Part shown: positions 62,844 to 64,000 of the stretch, one piece after another
Position numbering within the stretch: position 1 is the first letter of the stretch
Layout of the letters: each line of letters begins with the position of its first letter
Source of the DNA: Paenibacillus gyeongsangnamensis
Lineage (GTDB): Bacteria > Bacillota > Bacilli > Paenibacillales > NBRC-103111
NCBI RefSeq assembly: GCF_027533625.1
Contig: NZ_JAQAGZ010000009.1
Span: forward strand, 215,550-279,549
Reading direction: 5' to 3'
DNA: 64,000 nucleotides
Notes under the pieces: generated by a model
What the model was told of the DNA's origin: nothing
The model's database searches: none
The model's input: the letters and a program-made list of their open reading frames with translations, nothing else
Position numbers and translations under genes: made by a program

Positions 62844-63593
62844 TTATAATATCTTTTCAAGGAAGCGTAAGATAGTATCATTTACGAATACCGGGTTCTC
62901 CCGACTCATGTGAGGGCGGTGGCTGCACTCAGGTACGATAACATATCGGGAGTCACGAATGAGATTGGTTACTCGTTTGAGATCTTCCTCAGGAGCAAAT
63001 TCATCATGCTGTCCAGCAATAAACAATGTGGGGCATTGGATGCTACCTAATTGTTCATTGCTAAGTTGCGGGTATGTCCGCCAATCCCTTATTTTTTGTC
63101 GTAAGAATTCTTGCCAATTTCCACGATGTGCCTCTATATGTCTTTCAATCATGGAACTAATAAAATCATTCCGATTATTCCGTACTAACCATTCAGGTTC
63201 AAATTCCTCAGAACCTTGGGAGGCGACAAATCCACTTTGTCCAATTGAAGTCAACGATGCAATTCGATTAGGATGTTTGATGGCACAATAAAGCGCAACT
63301 CCCCCACCCATTCCATAACCTATTAAATGAGCTTTTGAAATCTGTAATTGATTCATAAAAGCAACAATATCTTCGGCATGTTGTGGAGTACTCCATTCAA
63401 GACTTTGGCTCCTGGTTCGACCATGTCCTCGAAAATCGGGGAAATAGCATGTATATTTTCTTTGAAAATCGAGTAACTGATTTGCAAACGCTAATATTCC
63501 TCGTGAAAAGCCGCTATGTAAAAAAATAACGGGGTCACCAATACCCATCTGTTCATAAAACATTTCGATATCGTTACATTGTAAATGTGGCAT
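62844..63593 (-). CDS. Alpha/beta hydrolase-fold protein lacking the nucleophilic serine
   Basis: This full-length 249-residue alpha/beta-hydrolase protein has the oxyanion-region motif VIFLHSGFSRG, the FPDFRGHGRTRS strand, an acid in FIAGQHDEFAPEED and a catalytic-type His in VPECSHRPHMSRE. The nucleophile elbow, normally GxSxGG, reads HLIGYGMGGGVAL, so the Ser is Gly (about residue 96). The rest of the fold is well conserved, so a non-hydrolytic or altered function, or an inactive enzyme, is likely. A single-base change could convert Ser (AGC/AGT) to Gly. The ATG at 63593 has a weak GGGGGG site. Confidence 0.85.
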   Translation of the reverse strand: MPHLQCNDIEMFYEQMGIGDPVIFLHSGFSRGILAFANQLLDFQRKYTCYFPDFRGHGRTRSQSLEWSTPQHAEDIVAFMNQLQISKAHLIGYGMGGGVALYCAIKHPNRIASLTSIGQSGFVASQGSEEFEPEWLVRNNRNDFISSMIERHIEAHRGNWQEFLRQKIRDWRTYPQLSNEQLGSIQCPTLFIAGQHDEFAPEEDLKRVTNLIRDSRYVIVPECSHRPHMSRENPVFVNDTILRFLEKIL

Positions 63594-63899
63594 CTTACTA
63601 AGCCCCCCCTATGAGCGGAATTAGAATACCTATTTTTCCCATAATAACAAACGTTTGTTCTTGTGTAAATGAAATATATTGAACTCGTTTGAGATCAAAA
63701 TTTTACGACACTATGCTGCCCAATAGCTAACGAGGCCACCGATCTGCGGCAGCCTCGATTTGTTGTTTTATTTGCACTATCGTTTCCGTTAACATTCCTG
63801 TAGGTGTTAGTAGATTCAATTTGCAGAAAAACGGACGCCTCGCTAGGATGAGTATGTACTGGGTTGCGGCCCTCAGAACTCACCTTAGGAGGCGTTATT
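63594..63899. other. Intergenic region with repeat copy 7 and the IS110 left end
   Basis: It contains the dispersed repeat at 63709-63795. About 100 bp of non-coding sequence follow, leading into an IS110 transposase gene; in IS110 elements this is the guide-RNA region. The ribosome site TTAGGAGG lies at 63884-63891. Confidence 0.5.
63709..63795. repeat. Dispersed intergenic repeat, copy 7 (inverted orientation)
   Basis: The hairpin ACGAGGC-CCG/CGG-GCCTCG at 63739-63758 precedes an inverted box, CACTATCGTTTCCGTTAA, whose complement is TTAACGGAAACGATAGTG. Copy 2 reads CTAACGGGTACGATAGTT. Confidence 0.6.
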
Positions 63900-64000
63900 A
63901 TGAAGTCTAGACTAATTAAAGCTCAAAATCAACGTGTAGAGCGTATTTCCACTTCCACTCTTGTCATAGGCATCGACATTGCCAAGGAGAAACATGCTGC
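63900..64000 (+). CDS. IS110-family transposase, N-terminus (runs off the window)
   Basis: ATG 63900 behind TTAGGAGG begins MKSRLIKAQNQRVERISTST followed by LVIGIDIAKEKHAA. The GIDIAKEKH motif holds the first Asp of the DEDD catalytic domain of IS110 transposases. The gene continues beyond the window. It belongs to a different subfamily from the copy at 52828 (GLDVHKKS). Confidence 0.88.
   Translation, partial: MKSRLIKAQNQRVERISTSTLVIGIDIAKEKHA

Overview
The window looks like a chromosome segment of a spore-forming Bacillota species, most probably Paenibacillus or a close relative. The support is an alpha/beta-type small acid-soluble spore protein behind a sigma-G-type promoter, a YfhP homologue, a YheI/YheH (BmrCD)-type heterodimeric ABC exporter, YesM/YesN-type two-component proteins next to a CUT1 sugar importer, and consistently strong Shine-Dalgarno sites. 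No rRNA, tRNA or CRISPR array was seen.

Layout. 1-7 kb is ordinary core genome: the 3' end of trpS, a small membrane protein, the SASP gene, yfhP, a small unknown gene and the two-gene ABC exporter. 7-16.6 kb is accessory: an AT-rich orphan argC, decayed fragments, a GNAT acetyltransferase, an ArsR-SRPBCC-SRPBCC operon, a truncated PAPS-reductase-like gene, a MOSC protein and a moaA broken by an 8-bp slippage deletion. 16.7-21.2 kb is a scrapyard of IS256, IS110, IS3 and IS1182/IS4-like remnants with an SDR fragment. 21.4-25.4 kb is an operon for an SLH-domain protein, a DUF1800 protein and a Tat-exported DUF1501 protein. 25.8-27.5 kb holds an IS256 remnant and a truncated Nramp gene. 27.7-30.2 kb is the first of three paralogous secreted beta-propeller/phosphoesterase proteins. 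30.4-34.8 kb has a truncated pilus-type (TadE-like) cluster, an intact IS1595-type transposase gene, and broken EamA, LysR and protein-kinase genes. 34.9-44.8 kb is a coherent sulfated-glycan locus: response regulator, divergent histidine kinase, two sulfatases, and a CUT1 importer (permease, permease, binding lipoprotein).

45-52.5 kb is the most interesting block. It carries two head-to-tail copies of a unit made of a promoter with a four-repeat PhoP-type box (exact 11-bp period), a glpP antiterminator gene, a long U-tailed terminator hairpin, a HAD phosphatase gene and a phosphoesterase gene. The promoter-distal copy has lost the HAD gene and 39 codons of glpP. The layout suggests combined control by phosphate starvation (PhoP) and glycerol-3-phosphate (GlpP) of an extracellular phosphate-ester scavenging pathway.

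52.8-64 kb is again mobile and decayed: an intact IS110 transposase gene with a candidate bridge-RNA region, IS3/IS6/IS5 and RCC1 fragments, a cold-shock gene, a DUF3465-like gene, a truncated MFS gene, remnants of an integrative element (DUF932, tyrosine integrase), a ComEC fragment, an inverted-repeat cluster, two alpha/beta hydrolases (one without the nucleophilic serine) and the start of another IS110 transposase gene.

A recurrent intergenic repeat (core AACGGGTACG-TAGTT beside a GC-rich hairpin) is scattered through the window. Many pseudogenes differ from an intact frame by a single base, often in a short homopolymer, so either real decay or residual consensus error must be considered.
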